Source: Lumbricus rubellus (lineage: Eukaryota > Annelida > Clitellata > Crassiclitellata > Lumbricidae). From it: a stretch of 64,000 nt of DNA. The stretch is from positions 36,536,024 through 36,600,023 of the forward strand of contig OX243814.1 in NCBI GenBank assembly GCA_945859605.1, given 5' to 3'. A program made the translations under genes and the position numbers. Within the stretch, counting starts at the first letter, position 1; the number at the start of each line of letters is the position of its first letter. The notes below the pieces were generated by a model, which saw only the letters and a list, made by a program, of their open reading frames with translations, searched no databases and had not been told where the DNA came from. Shown in pieces: positions 42,783-54,399 of the stretch.

Positions 42783-44405
42783 TACAATACAATACAATAC
42801 AATTCACTTTATTGCAACCAGAAAACAAGAAAACAATAAAAGTACAAAACATGCATGCATTGGCTACAAAGGGGGGCCCAAAAGGGATGGACATCCCGCT
42901 GGGAAGGGTCACCCAAGTAAAAAAGTCCCAAGAAAAATTAATCAAGATAGCTTAAAAGAAAGAGACTAAAACAAATTAGGTGATGACAGATTGCAGAAAA
43001 GCTTATATTGTCAAGAGCATATAGAGAAACAAACTTAACTAAGTACTTAACTAAAATCTTAACTACACATGGTCATGTGCACTTCAAGTAGCATTAGTGG
43101 AGGAGAGTAGAAGAACACGAAGTTTCTTTTTAAATACCTGCAGACTACTCGATTGACGAATGTCAATTGGTATTGTGTTCCATACTTTAGTGCCATAAGA
43201 TTTAATAGTAAACCGCCTAGTATTAGATTGAGCTTTGACAGGGCGAAAAGCAGATGAATTCCTAGTGAAATGCGAATGGATGTCAGAGGCGTGAGGGAGG
43301 TAACCTTGGAATACCGAAGGAAGGAGACCGTGTTCGAGTCGAAAAAAGAACTCGCTAATTTGGAGATCCTTTATCTGGTCAATTTTCAGGAGATGAAGTT
43401 CATTAAAGGAAGGGCCAGTGTGTTCCCGTTTACGAATACCCGCAATTATACGAACAGCCCTCTTCTGTAAGATTACAAGTTTATGAAGCCTGGATTCGTA
43501 TGTCGATGCCCAAACAAGGTTGCAATATGTGAGGTAGGGGTAGACAAGGGTATAATACAAATTCATTCTAATTGTCTTTGGCAAGATATAAGCAACGCGG
43601 GAAATAATACCAATATTTTTAGCAATTTTAGTTGCAATTTGATTAATATGAACTTTCCAGGTCAAATGTTGATCTATATGCACACCTAAGAATTTTGTAG
43701 ATTCAACTTGATTGATGGAAATATCATCAATAAGCAAACAGAGATTGTCATTTGGCTTTATTTTCCGGTGGGATTTAAATAAAATAAAGTGGGTTTTATC
43801 TAAATTAAGGGTGAGTTTATTTGCATGGAACCAAACAGCTATGCTAGATAGTTCAACGTTCACAGTTTGAAACAACGTCTGCCATGAATCATTGGAGTAA
43901 AAAACGTTGGTGTCATCGGCAAATAGAATAAAAAACATTGTTGGAGAGACATTGGCCAAGTCATTAATATAAAGCAGGAAAAGGAGTGGTCCGAGGTTGG
44001 AGCCTTGAGGAACTCCATATTTGATCAACCCTAGCTCAGAAAGGACACCATTACAGAGAACTCTTTGTGTACGGCTCTCAAAATAGCTGGCAAACCATCT
44101 GAGCTGAGTCCCCCTAATTCCATAGTTGTCTAATTTTTTAAGCAAAATATTATGGTCTACCGTATCAAACGCTTTAGCTAGATCAAAGAAGATTCCCACT
44201 GAGTATTCATTATTTTCAATAGCCTTTGAAATCATGTCCTGCATATTTAATAAGGCCATATAGGGGGAATGACCAGGTTGAAATCCATGCTGAGATGGAT
44301 AATATGTGTATGATAAAGCATTGAGAGGTCTTAAATGCAGAAAGACGCGAACAACTCTTTGTGCTAAAAATGACAAACTAGGGCTATATGTATTATGTAC
44401 CAAGC
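42783..44405 (-). mobile_element. 5'-truncated non-LTR retrotransposon (LINE)
   Basis: The RT frame (separate entry) is followed by a ~300-base 3' UTR with AATAAAG and an (ATTGT)n tail, read on the minus strand at 42783-42810. The tail is a genuine 3' end. The 5' part ends at the hAT target duplication (44398-44405). I could not follow the LINE beyond the hAT insertion, where the upstream frame at 45926-45707 does not join in frame. Confidence 0.75.
43084..44403 (-). CDS. LINE reverse transcriptase, partial, uninterrupted 439 codons
   Basis: The frame covers RT motifs from HGFQPGHSPYMALLN through FFDLAKAFDTVDHNILLKKL, GVPQGSNLGPLLFLLYINDL, the catalytic FADDT, and KLTLNLDKT with STKFLGVHID. 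A C-terminal region follows with QKRAVRIIAG, YGTKVWNTIP and FKKKLR before the stop. The endonuclease and ORF1 are missing, and the start shown is only the frame limit, not a real initiation codon. The family is jockey/CR1-like in layout; the exact clade is not assigned. The absence of stops suggests a fairly young copy. Confidence 0.85.
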   Translation of the reverse strand: MVHNTYSPSLSFLAQRVVRVFLHLRPLNALSYTYYPSQHGFQPGHSPYMALLNMQDMISKAIENNEYSVGIFFDLAKAFDTVDHNILLKKLDNYGIRGTQLRWFASYFESRTQRVLCNGVLSELGLIKYGVPQGSNLGPLLFLLYINDLANVSPTMFFILFADDTNVFYSNDSWQTLFQTVNVELSSIAVWFHANKLTLNLDKTHFILFKSHRKIKPNDNLCLLIDDISINQVESTKFLGVHIDQHLTWKVHINQIATKIAKNIGIISRVAYILPKTIRMNLYYTLVYPYLTYCNLVWASTYESRLHKLVILQKRAVRIIAGIRKREHTGPSFNELHLLKIDQIKDLQISEFFFRLEHGLLPSVFQGYLPHASDIHSHFTRNSSAFRPVKAQSNTRRFTIKSYGTKVWNTIPIDIRQSSSLQVFKKKLRVLLLSSTNAT

Positions 44406-45706
44406 CAGTGCCAGATTAACTATGGCGCAACTGGCGCACTTGCGCCAGGCCTTCTTTCGGGGTAAAGATTTGAAAAAACATTGAGAAATCCGATTATCCG
44501 ATCGAATTTGTTTATATAAGTCACAGTCCGGTTTATTTAAAATGTTTAATTTTTAAAACAAGCATTGCATATAAAATTTGGTGGCATTATAAAAACAGGC
44601 CTTCTACAGTAGGCCTACTACTACTATAATTGATTGTGTACTGTAATGATGACGTATGGCCTAATCAATTTATGCGCGGATCGACCCCATCACCAAATAA
44701 AATATAGATATGCGTACGGTACAGACGACACAGTGTATGTTCCATGTAATATTATTATCTACTATTTAGTGTTTATGTAGCTGATTATTTCTTTTTTAAT
44801 TTTAATTTTTAAACAAATAAAATAAGTAGGCCTAAAGAAAATGAAGAAATTTGAGTCCGGTTGGCAGAAACGTCAAAGAAAACGCGAACTTGAAGAGGTA
44901 GGCAAACAGCAACGTGGTAGTAGGCCTATTGATACATTTCTGGCAGTAGCCTAGGCCTAAAAACACGAGAAGTGCCGCAATTTATAGATGGTGTCGACTC
45001 AGCGTCAGAAACTGGATGCAGTTCAGGCTTAGGCCGCTCAGCAGTGTCAGCACTATTGCCAACAACAGACACCCTTGATTTCAGCGAAATGGGCCAGGAC
45101 AGATTGGCAAATTTAATGATATCATTGATATGCCTGAATCTGAAACTACCATAGATCTACCATTAAAACAAGAGACAGAAACAGGCACAGCAATTACTCA
45201 AAAAATATGCTGAATATAATGTACCGCTATAATCTGAAAGAGGGCTTTCCAAAATGTTTGTATTGCACTACGTATTTACTTAACTTTGCCTGTAAGTAAC
45301 TGCAGTGGAGAAAGATCATTCAGTCATTTAAAACGCATAAAATCATCTTTGAGGTCAACAATGGGCCAGGACAGATTGGCAAATTTAACTCTTTTGAACT
45401 TTGAGTCGGAAATCTTGATAGATCTTGACTTTCAAGATATCATTGATTCTTTCTCTACTTTAAAAGCGCGAAGGAAAGACTTTTAAACTCGACGAACATT
45501 TTTGAACAGTTGAACTGTAACAAGTAAAATTTAAAAATCTCCTATGATCCTATCACAGCTTCATTTTGTGTTCATAAATTATTAAAGTATGTTTTTCTAT
45601 ATAATTAATTTTTTCCCAATTTTTTGATAATTTGATTGGATAGAGGGCCTACTTTAGTTTTGTTGCATTGTTTGCGCCAGGCCTCTAAAAAGTTAATCCG
45701 GCACTG
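44406..45706 (+). mobile_element. hAT element, 1.3 kb, with transposase C-terminal relic
   Basis: Perfect 8-bp target duplication TACCAAGC (44398-44405, 45707-45714). Ends CAGTGCCAGATTAAC and GTTAATCCGGCACTG are near-perfect inverted repeats, with GCGCCAGGCC words inside both ends. The segment CAGGACAGATTGGCAAATTT occurs twice (near 45095 and 45368), probably from internal rearrangement. Confidence 0.9.
45286..45486 (+). pseudogene. hAT transposase dimerisation domain, remnant
   Basis: The frame reads CSGERSFSHLKRIKSSLRST, then QDRLANLTLLNFESEIL and FQDIIDSFSTLKARRKDF. This is the conserved hAT C-terminal region (S-R-x-F-S, L...L...E). Zinc finger and catalytic regions are absent; 44972-45154 may hold a fragment of the N-terminal part (MPQFIDGVDSAS). 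Confidence 0.78.
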
Positions 45707-45714
45707 TACCAAGC

Positions 45715-46109
45715 TCATACATAAATGACTTTAACAAACCTTCAGGGGCTTCTATCTCTATGATTGGTGGGCGCAGCTTGAGCCCAGTGAAAAACAGAGG
45801 AATATGAAAAGAGTCAAAACTCACGTCGGTTGGGGGGAAGGTCGGACATGGAGGGCAGTGTTTAATCAAAGAATCTCTAGGAGGAAGTTCCTCGGAAAAT
45901 ACTTCCGCCATAGAAAATTTGGACAAAATGGTAATAGTTTTTGATTACTAACTGCATTTTTGCATTACATGAACTGCTATAATACACCATAATAAAAAAT
46001 TTTATTGTATGATTATAATAATGTTATTTCCTATTTTAATAAAGATAACATAGGCCTAGTATTTATTATTAAATCATTTTCTTTCCTCAAAACTTATTTC
46101 TTCCCTCGT
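45715..46109. other. Unassigned sequence beside the hAT element
   Basis: A 77-codon minus-strand frame (45926-45693) is open but matches nothing I recognise. It does not join the LINE frame across the hAT insertion without a frameshift. Confidence 0.3.
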
Positions 46110-46197
46110 GGCCTTGCGCACTGGGAGCGCCTCTGAACGGTTCACCCTAGTAGAGGCGCTTTATAAATGTTTTTATACAATACAATACAATATTATA
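46110..46197 (+). repeat. SINE 3' end with ATACA tail
   Basis: CTGGGAGCGCCTCTGAACGG and GTAGAGGCGCTTTATAAATG, then an (ATACA)n tail. This is the 3' end of a tRNA-SINE-like repeat on the plus strand. A similar piece in the opposite direction is at about 52830-52915. Confidence 0.6.
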
Positions 46198-46199
46198 GG

Positions 46200-48030
46200 T
46201 CTAATTGAAAAATAATATTTTTTTACAACTAAAATGTTACTCTCAAATGTCATGTTTCGAAATTTCTGACAGTCAAGTTTCAAAATGTTTTTGTTCCTTG
46301 CACACTAAGTAAAGCGACATCATTATTACGCAGGCCTACAAACGCCTCTCGCAGTACCGGTACACACTAATCTGCGGCGCTAAACCCATGGCTGATGGGC
46401 AGCAATTCCTCTACTGCAATAGTAGAGCAATTTAGTTAAGAGGACAGCTTAAATGCTGAAATTCCAATATGGAAATTGCGAAAATTTCTTATGGGGAAGG
46501 GCACATCCCTTCCCCCTTACCATTCCCGTTCTCTGCTCTACGCATGCTTCAGTGATGTCTACTGGATCCCCACACTAGAGGAGGGGCCCAGATTGCTTTA
46601 TGTTGCCGGGAGGGAAGGCCGACCCAGAAAGGGGAGGGGAAGAAGTGGATTGAGCCCGGCTGCTTAGAGGAGATAGAAGCCCTTGCAAACCTTCGTTGTA
46701 GCCATAACTAGCACTAACAAGTAGGCCTAATTACTGCATACGATTCCCATTCGTTCATTTCTCTAATTTATTTAATCTAAATTTGAATGGAAACGGTGCT
46801 AAGAAGCTCACGATCTACGAAGCTCAGACGTTGCCTAACTGATGTTAACAAAACTTTTTTGTATGTCACTAAGCAAGTAGACTGTATACTGTACATTGAT
46901 TTACATTCGTTCATTTCAAATCTATGCCTAGGCCTACTGACTCAATTAGGACCAAAATGACACTGAGACTATTCTCTTGCATGCGAATGCCGTGACAAGT
47001 TTTATCGTTTACGACTTTACGGCATTATTCTATGACTTAATTGCACATGGGGGATTTTGTCCGGGGAAGGTGGGGGGAGGAGGTTAACGACTTAACGTCC
47101 TACACAAAATCGGGAGAATGTGTCCGGGGGCTTTTGTCCGGGACATATTGTCCAGGGGCTAATGTCCGTTCCCCGTGACCAGTCGACAGAAAACCAGGAT
47201 CGAGTCAAATGGCCTTCCAGAAAAATGGAGCTCATCTCATAAAATGATAAGCAGGTTATTCCAAATTCCAATATAATATTATTTATACGTATTAGTATTC
47301 GTTGCATACCGGTAACTTCATATCACTTTATAATAATCAGCGGACTAAGAGACGCTTACGACGCACGAGTCCCAAAAGTTGGTGAATATCAAAGTTACGA
47401 GTTTGATTGTCCTTCTTCCTACGTCCACCAGACTAGACTGATGTAAAGTGAGGTTGATACAATGGACTGCGTGTTGGCATTCGTATAAAAATTGTTGTAA
47501 ATGTCGAGTGAAAGCGTTAGATTGTGATACTACGGTAGAGCGGCGAAAACGAGTTTCGGAATTGTAAGCGATTCTGGACAGAAGCTCCCTTAGAATAAAG
47601 AGCATCGAAAACACGAACGGGCACGCAGATATTAGTAAGCGTCATGTACACACGTGCAGATGACACGTGTTCCGCAATAGAACTACAGGCTAATGTATTT
47701 AATTTTTACCACTCGTTCAACGTAACAGCAATCAGAGCGAGATTTAGGCCTACATACTAAGCAATAGCATGCAGATAATTATTATGAACAAAGCCAATAT
47801 TGGGATTGAAAAGCAATGTCAGTTTACATTAGCAATGATTGTTGTGCAGCTGGTGACGAATCATTGTTTCTCGGTCGAGTCAAACAATTTAAAACACCCA
47901 GTTCAAACAAACTACGTATAACGTTCGCCGGCTCCATTACATAGATCGACGTGCATGAATGTGTGAGTAGTAACTGGGTGATTGGACGAGGGAGTCGTTC
48001 CGTCTCTCGTTCACTCGGTCCTCATTAAGT
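46200..48030. other. Intergenic, no gene recognised
   Basis: Includes the GGGGCTAATGTCC word cluster at 47048-47180 and GC-rich purine stretches near 46560-46660. No exon with splice context and no complete element found. Confidence 0.4.
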
Positions 48031-48039
48031 CTCTTGTTC

Positions 48040-48165
48040 TTTTCGTTCATTCAGTCATTCGTTCGTTCGTTCGTTCATTCGTTCGTTCGTTCATTCGTTC
48101 GTTCATTCATTAAGCTTACTTCATTCAGTCAATCAGTCGTCAGTCAATCAGTCAGTTATTCAGTC
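48040..48165. repeat. TTCG/TTCA and CAGT tetranucleotide-type repeat
   Basis: CATTCGTTCGTTCGTTCG runs, followed by irregular CAGTCAGTCAATCAGTC. Confidence 0.85.
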
Positions 48166-48436
48166 AGTCTGACTATTCTACCATTTTTGTTCAGAATGCT
48201 CCAAACTGCAGAGCTTCAAGCCGAACTATTTGCAAGCTGAAAATCTGCCACAGAATTAAATCTCATATGAGACTGGATTTATCCATAACCTAGTAATTAA
48301 TTATTATTGTCCATAATATCCAGTGATCCTGTTCCAGCCATAGTCGTCCTTTAACTGGAACAATTTTCGCGGATATGTGCACCCTCGTACGTCATGAATA
48401 GCCTACTACGCACGTGATGTCGCCATAGATAATATT

Positions 48437-48890
48437 CTAAAAATAATAGTCTGCACGAAAGCCTCGAAGCGCTGGCGCCATGCATTGGGCAACAGCATCG
48501 TCGATTATCCTCTGGTACAGGCCATCCCACATTTCCAACAAGCGTTGCTTCAGATCGTTTATATCATAAATTGCTGTCTGGTAGACTCGGTCTTGCATCA
48601 CGCTCCACACTTTATAGTCGGCAGGATTCAAATCTGGGTTGTTCGGAGGCCATAATGTGGAAGAAATGAAGTCTGGCGTCTCTCTTGTCAGCATTTCGAT
48701 GGTTTCCTTGGCTCTGTGGTCTGGGGCACTGTCCTGTTGAAAAACATAGCAGCCTTCTGGGTCTAGATTTCTGACTACAGATAGAAGATTTTGTGACAGC
48801 AGAACGTCGCGATAATAGGCTCATTAATTTTCACTCCACGTTCAATGAAGACTAAATGTGAACGACCAAGCGTCAAAACCGCAACGGACA
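48437..48890 (-). pseudogene. Mariner-type transposase, catalytic C-terminal half, one frameshift
   Basis: The minus strand reads VMVSVAVLTLGRSHLVFIER and GVKINE, then after a frameshift near 48822 YYRDVLLSQNLL, VFQQDSAPDHRAKETIEML, LWPPNNPDLNPADYKVWSVM and a C-terminal helix. The second and third catalytic Asp (QQD and NPAD) are 37 residues apart, a DD37D-type spacing. It belongs to the element whose right end is at 49308; the left end is lost. Confidence 0.8.
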
Positions 48891-49308
48891 CCATAACATA
48901 CTTGCTGAAAACTGATATTTCGGGAGATGAAGTTGAAATATCCACAACTTTCTATTCGTTTAAATTTATGACATGATATTTTGGAATCCTGTTCTTGGTC
49001 CAATACGCGAAATAGTGGAAAAAGTTTAATATGATTAATCATAAATCATCAGACATTAGAGACGTAAGAAAAAGAGTTAGGCTTACATTTAATTGAATCT
49101 CACAGAAAATTGCTTGTAAACTGAAATTTCGGCATATGAAGTTTAAATATTCATATCTTTTTATCCGTTCAACTTTATCTCATGACATTTTGGAATCATA
49201 TTCTTGGTCCAATTCTCTAAATATTTAGAATATTTTTGGCATGATATGTTATCAGGCATTGGAGATATTTGAAAAACAATTTCGCTTAGTTTTTTTAAAA
49301 CCACGGTG
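48437..49308 (-). mobile_element. Mariner-type element, one terminus
   Basis: Right terminus CACGGTG plus TA (49302-49310), with the same subterminal sequence (TATCCGTTCAACTTTAT, GGCATATGAAGTTTAAATAT) as 23286-24280 and 61927-62937. The left inverted repeat is missing. Confidence 0.75.
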
Positions 49309-49514
49309 TAGTAGGATAATCCACGTTCGTGTGTCGGTCTCCCAAATTTATCTTTAGACCTACAGCTAACAACTCGTCGCTTTTTCGTAGGCATTGGGCA
49401 ATGGGCATAATACATAGAAACCAAATTCACTCCAGTGCAGATGAGACATAATTATTTTTAATCCTTGACTCTTAGACCCTATAACAAAGTACTCTTCATT
49501 TGGGTGTTTAATTA

Positions 49515-50645
49515 TCAAGTCATTGGTATCCAGCTTGGAGGAAAGAAGTCTTCTTTTGTAAACTGGTCATACAGTACAGATTTCAATCGCGGCCAGTCCC
49601 CATAGTAGATCGTCGTCCCTTTTGCTAGCCACGCTCCCCACCAACCGAATGTTCCAGTCGACATTATCACGTGGTCGCACAGGGACATTATAGCCAGGTC
49701 CTGACCAGCGGAATGATCGAAGCTATAAGTGGCGTTGACGAAAACAGTGGATGACAGGTTTCCTGGAATGACGATGTTTGCCGTGGTCCAATTGCGATCG
49801 TCTGACATCGCAATGAACTGAACACGCGAGTATCTATCTATAAAGAATTTCAGCGCCTTTTCAAAGTAAGAGGCGTTCGCCACCGTATATCCGAATCGAA
49901 GGGCAGATTCCCCGACATTATCCCCTCTTCGAACATGTATTCCCACTCTAATGAATCCAGTTTGCTTCCATCCCGGTGGAATGTTTCTTTTAAGAAAGTC
50001 TTCAGCGAATCGTTGAATTTCTTCGTTGAACACAAGATGGCGTCTGAGTCGGTGTTCAATCGTCATCGTGTATTTCCAACTCTGGCGGAATCCACTGACG
50101 AGAATGGAATTATTTCCAGCTTTCAGAACTTCGTTCTCTGTGTTCTGGTGATATGACAACGATCTCGCTTCATTGATTGTATAGCATGGACAGAGTTCAT
50201 CTACTCGTTCGAGATTCAGTTTGAAAACCTTTTCCAGTTCCAGTTGATTACTGGAGTTTTTCAAGACTGGCTTCCGTCCGGTGAGTTCAGCGGCAAAAAC
50301 GACGGCAGCAAGGTTGAAGAGTTGATTTCCGAGTCGTCGACCGTCATTATAAATCGAATCGTGAAAACTGACGAACTGAGATACGTCGTCATACTGTGCT
50401 ATGTTAATTTGAGGAGACACATCGAGATGACTCGTAAAGTTCCCAGACAAAGTGTTATTCTTAGTTTGAAATCTGTTTTCTGGCGGAAGGCCGGAATATT
50501 GTGCTCCATTTAAACACAAACTTGTAGAGACGACCTTACCATGATTCTGTTGAAAAGAGTACAATAATCCACTCATTGAAAATCCTAGTAAGCTTAATGC
50601 AAGTAAAGTAGCCACTCGATACTTCCACGAATTTCGCACTTCCAT
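49515..50645 (-). CDS. Galactoside alpha-1,2-fucosyltransferase (GT11), intronless
   Basis: 376-residue frame in one exon. Residues 1-10 are a short cytosolic stretch and about 11-30 a signal anchor (VATLLALSLLGFSMSGLLYS), giving the type II topology of Golgi glycosyltransferases. A stem with N-glycosylation sequons follows. Family motifs: DGRRLGNQLFNLAA (101-114), the donor-binding VGIHVRRGD (234-242, the HxRRxD motif), FIAMSDD (277-283), HSAGQDLAIM (311-320) and STGTFGWWGAWLA (329-341). Length and motif order match FUT1/FUT2-like enzymes, which transfer fucose from GDP-fucose to terminal galactose. The exact acceptor cannot be told from sequence. The Met chosen is the first after upstream stops and precedes the anchor. 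Mariner debris ends about 200 bases downstream. Confidence 0.93.
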   Translation of the reverse strand: MEVRNSWKYRVATLLALSLLGFSMSGLLYSFQQNHGKVVSTSLCLNGAQYSGLPPENRFQTKNNTLSGNFTSHLDVSPQINIAQYDDVSQFVSFHDSIYNDGRRLGNQLFNLAAVVFAAELTGRKPVLKNSSNQLELEKVFKLNLERVDELCPCYTINEARSLSYHQNTENEVLKAGNNSILVSGFRQSWKYTMTIEHRLRRHLVFNEEIQRFAEDFLKRNIPPGWKQTGFIRVGIHVRRGDNVGESALRFGYTVANASYFEKALKFFIDRYSRVQFIAMSDDRNWTTANIVIPGNLSSTVFVNATYSFDHSAGQDLAIMSLCDHVIMSTGTFGWWGAWLAKGTTIYYGDWPRLKSVLYDQFTKEDFFPPSWIPMT

Positions 50646-51284
50646 TGGTTTTCAAAATCCCGAGTCTAAGATAAGTCTTACGTGACAAATAAGCTATTGA
50701 CTATCATGATCCATGTTAGGCAATGGATGGTGGTTTACAAAGCCAGCTGGTGTGTCAATGCGTTCAATCAATACTTATGCTGATTTTCAAGCTCTACTAA
50801 AGTTCAAATTCTCTGTATAAAAAACACTATAAACGAATTTACATCATGAGCTATCTGCAATGCACCTATTTCAGACATTATTTGTGCTTCGAATGCATAA
50901 TCTCGCTTTGCCTTTAGCACTTTCCTTAGATCAATATATGAGCATGCGAGTTTAGCTGCATCATGTTTGAGCGCACGTTTGTCAGTGTTAAAGAAATTCT
51001 TATTGCTACAGGCATTGAAATATAATTAATCATCAGTAGGCCTACGTAGGCCTACTTCGATAAGAATCTACCAGGCCATAGATCGCAAAAGAGACAATTG
51101 AATTTTGCTGACTTCCAGTAAGCATACATTGAAACATGCATACCATTCTACTCTATAGAAGCTGGCTAAGTGACTGGTGATATCCTACTTTCTGTCACCT
51201 GTAGTTTCTAAGAACTATCTTGAAATAACGGTAGCTTACATATTTGATTAGGTTGAGTTGGCCTTCGTGGAGGTTAAGTATTAT
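50646..51284. other. Upstream region of the fucosyltransferase gene
   Basis: Presumed 5' flank and UTR. No clear TATA box or other control element is recognised. Confidence 0.35.
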
Positions 51285-51400
51285 AGACCTACTGCAATCA
51301 TATGGGCTTAAAATAAGTTGAAAGAAATTATTATTGGTTCAAAGATTTATGTATTTACGGTTCATAACCTTTTAATTTATTTGACTGAATCTTATCAGTC
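51285..51400 (+). pseudogene. Gmr1-like RNase H fragment
   Basis: Reads TAIIWA-stop-NKLKEIIIGSKIYVF, then HNLLIYLTES, against AIIWALNKLKEIIIGSKINV and HNPLVYLTES in the intact element at 33668. It is an old, mutated fragment, with the catalytic Asp of FTDH changed to Val. No LTR is seen beside it. Confidence 0.75.
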
Positions 51401-54399
51401 GACTCCAGTGCCTCGATCCTACTGTCAAAAAATAGACAGAAAGAAATATGGGGGAATTTTTTTTCCAACATTTCAATTCATCATCTTCGCATTATGTCTT
51501 TGAAATTCTTTAGCTCATGAACACAAACTGATGACCCACATGCTTTATAAAGTAGAAAGCCCAAAGCGACTGACATGTAGGCCTACATCACACCAGGATT
51601 GTTATGATGCAACGAATCATTAAACGTTCACGCAATTGAATAGTAGAATCTTGCAAAATGAATCTGTTGCTGCTTTTCGCAGAGCAGTGGGAAGGGCTTC
51701 AAACAGAACTTGTCTAACCGAAGCTTCAAACTGCAACTGCTTCTATTATAAGGCTATTCACATCCACTGTATTCTACGTTGGTGGTATTCTAATTCGTCA
51801 ACGCCCAGCTTTTTGCTAAGGAATAACGCAGACTCGTCGATCATGCAGATAAAATAAGTTACAACATAGGCTTAATGCACAACGACAGCAATTTCATAAT
51901 ACTAGTCTTACAGAGTTCGTTGAGTAAGCTTACACATTGATGTTGGGCAACAGCAAACATTACCAACCATAAACAGACTACAGAGTACAAATCTTCAGTT
52001 CAAGGCTACGGATAAAATTGTGATCTCGGTGGATGAGAGAGTTACAAACTAATTAAATTAATTAATTACAAACTAAACTAGTTATAGACTACCAGTGTCA
52101 GCTGTGCAGGTCATTGGCGACTGTCATATTCGCGCTAATGTATAAGCTTAATAGCGCTCCTGAATAAGCAGTTGCCCTGTGCTTGAGAAGATGTAGAATT
52201 AACGATTACGATTACCATTACGCGAGAGAAGCAGTAGCAGTTGTAAAGAAATTGTTTATAACGTCAGAGCGCCTCGTAGGCATTTAAGTCGGACAATACA
52301 GACTACGTTTCGTGATTCTTTTCTTAGGCAGAAGACCGTGACTGCACTCTGCAACTGTACTCATGCAGAGTCCTAATGTAAACCCTTTCTGTTTGTGCAG
52401 TCGCTTGCTGCTGTATTCGACGGTCGCTAAAGTCACCTATAATTATGGAGACTACGCCCTTTGTGCTAGGAGCTACAAGGTCCATTGTGTTTGCTCATTG
52501 CAAACACTGAACATGCCGCGAGGACTGCTTCTGGCAAATTCATCGGCAAGTATTAATTTTCGTAACAAAATAGCATGCAGAACACAGGAGGCACGTTGTT
52601 CGTTCAGCATTGTCGCGTAACGAGATTTAGTGGTAAAACCACTTCTCCGTGGTGTCATATGTCCGCATCAAAGCAGTAACACCAGTGACAAGGATAACTG
52701 TAAGCATAACACTCGACTGGAATTGGATTTATAGCTTCTTGGACTGAAGTTTGACGAACGGACTAAAATGCAGCTGATGTGAGTAATTGTAAAGTAGACC
52801 GAGATAAGAATATTCTTTTATTGTATTGTAATGTAGGCTATTGTAAGCTTATTCTGACCATTAATTTATAAAGCGCTTCTCGCATAAAGTGCCTTCCAGT
52901 GCGTTCAACCCTGAAAAAACACAAGAGAGAAAGACGAGGATACACTACCAGTGATGATGACAGAGCAAACTAATGGTGGACGCACATTCCATTTGGAGGG
53001 ACCAGTGCAGACAAATGACCTGGATTGAGCCATGGCGGTCCTCACTCGGGGCTCAAGTGGTAGAAGGCGGTTTTGACCGGTGGGAGCATGTCATGCAGTA
53101 GGCCTGTATGGTCACCAGAAGGGCAACTTTGCTATGATGGGCCTACTTGTCAGTCACGCATACCTGACGGTGTCGAAAGCTTTGGATAAGTCCAAAGTAA
53201 TAAAAAAAATTAATGGACATAATAGTTGGAACCAACCGTCTTTGTATGGTACTATGGTAGTATAATTGTGGATAAACGCTGTATACGACTAACGTAACGG
53301 GCTGCCGAGGCTGAAAGAACATTGGCCAAAGAATTTGCAAACTTCAATCTGATTTTATTATACCAAATTCAAGTATAATATATTATACTACATATAATGC
53401 AGTATTTGTATTGTACCACTACCAGAAACTGAACATTTGTATAGCGCTGCTCAAAAATCAGCAGCGCTCTCAGCATGCGTCAGCGAACAAGAAAGGCTCA
53501 ATGCGTTCCCTGCAGAACAGGGAAGGTAAGAAGCCAAGGCGAAGAGACTGGGGAAGACCGTCATCTATTCTATGACTCGGACTCGAACATCCTTTGCACT
53601 GCCATTTGGACAACACCTCTGATTCGACGCAGCGCTGGTGAATTAGCTGGTGCTATTTGAACTTGGCTTTCGAGTGGCGCTTTAGAAGTTTGGAGTTTGC
53701 GACTGCGATTTCGTCGCATAGCATCACATTATAGCCTATTCTATTCTATAAACTTGTACATGTACACTGTTGTACAGGGCTATTATTATTCAGCACCATA
53801 GGCATCTTCAGTCCCCATGCAATCGCTTCAAGCGAAACCGTCTCGATCTCTGCCACCGTTGCCAAAAATAGCAAACCTCTGGAGAAGAACGCAGCTGCTT
53901 TAGCCATAGCTCTGAAAGAAATCGATGGGTGCGAATTGTTAGCGACTTCCATGCTTGTACAATGTACAATGTACATAGCCTTAGTATAATATGTGTAGAC
54001 TGTAGACTAATATCGCGCTGCTCATAAATCAAAGCAAAGACATGTATAATGCACACGCATAATATAATTACATGTCTTTATACAGATTTATGCGTGTGTA
54101 ACTGTGTATCTGCTTGAACGTATAAATACGCAGACCTATTCCTACATAGGCCTATATTAACACAATGTCATGCATGACCCTACCTACAAGGTCCTACATG
54201 TACGTATAGCGTAGCCTTTATCTAGCCTAAGCAGTAAGCATGTTGCATTGTCATATTGCAGCACATAACATAATTACGTAGGCCTAGATCACACAATTAT
54301 ACGTATAATTACAATTTGCTTACACACCGATATACACACGAATCTGAGAAGTACGGACGGATATTCATGATTGTTGCCCAGATCGTTTCCTGCAGAAGA
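51401..54399. other. Intergenic between fucosyltransferase and Ly6-like gene
   Basis: L2/CR1-like 3' UTR fragments lie at about 52146-52215 (ATTAACGATTACGATTACC tail) and 53565-53712 (CGACGCAGCGCTGGTGAATT, GGCGCTTTAGAAGTTTGG). A SINE-like piece in minus orientation is at about 52830-52915. Other open frames have no splice context that I can support. Confidence 0.5.

Noticed and set aside
45693..45926. Minus-strand frame as upstream part of the LINE ORF
   Set aside because: It does not continue in frame once the hAT element is removed and has no LINE motif.
50244..50513. Plus-strand frame of 89 codons
   Set aside because: Shadow of the fucosyltransferase coding strand.
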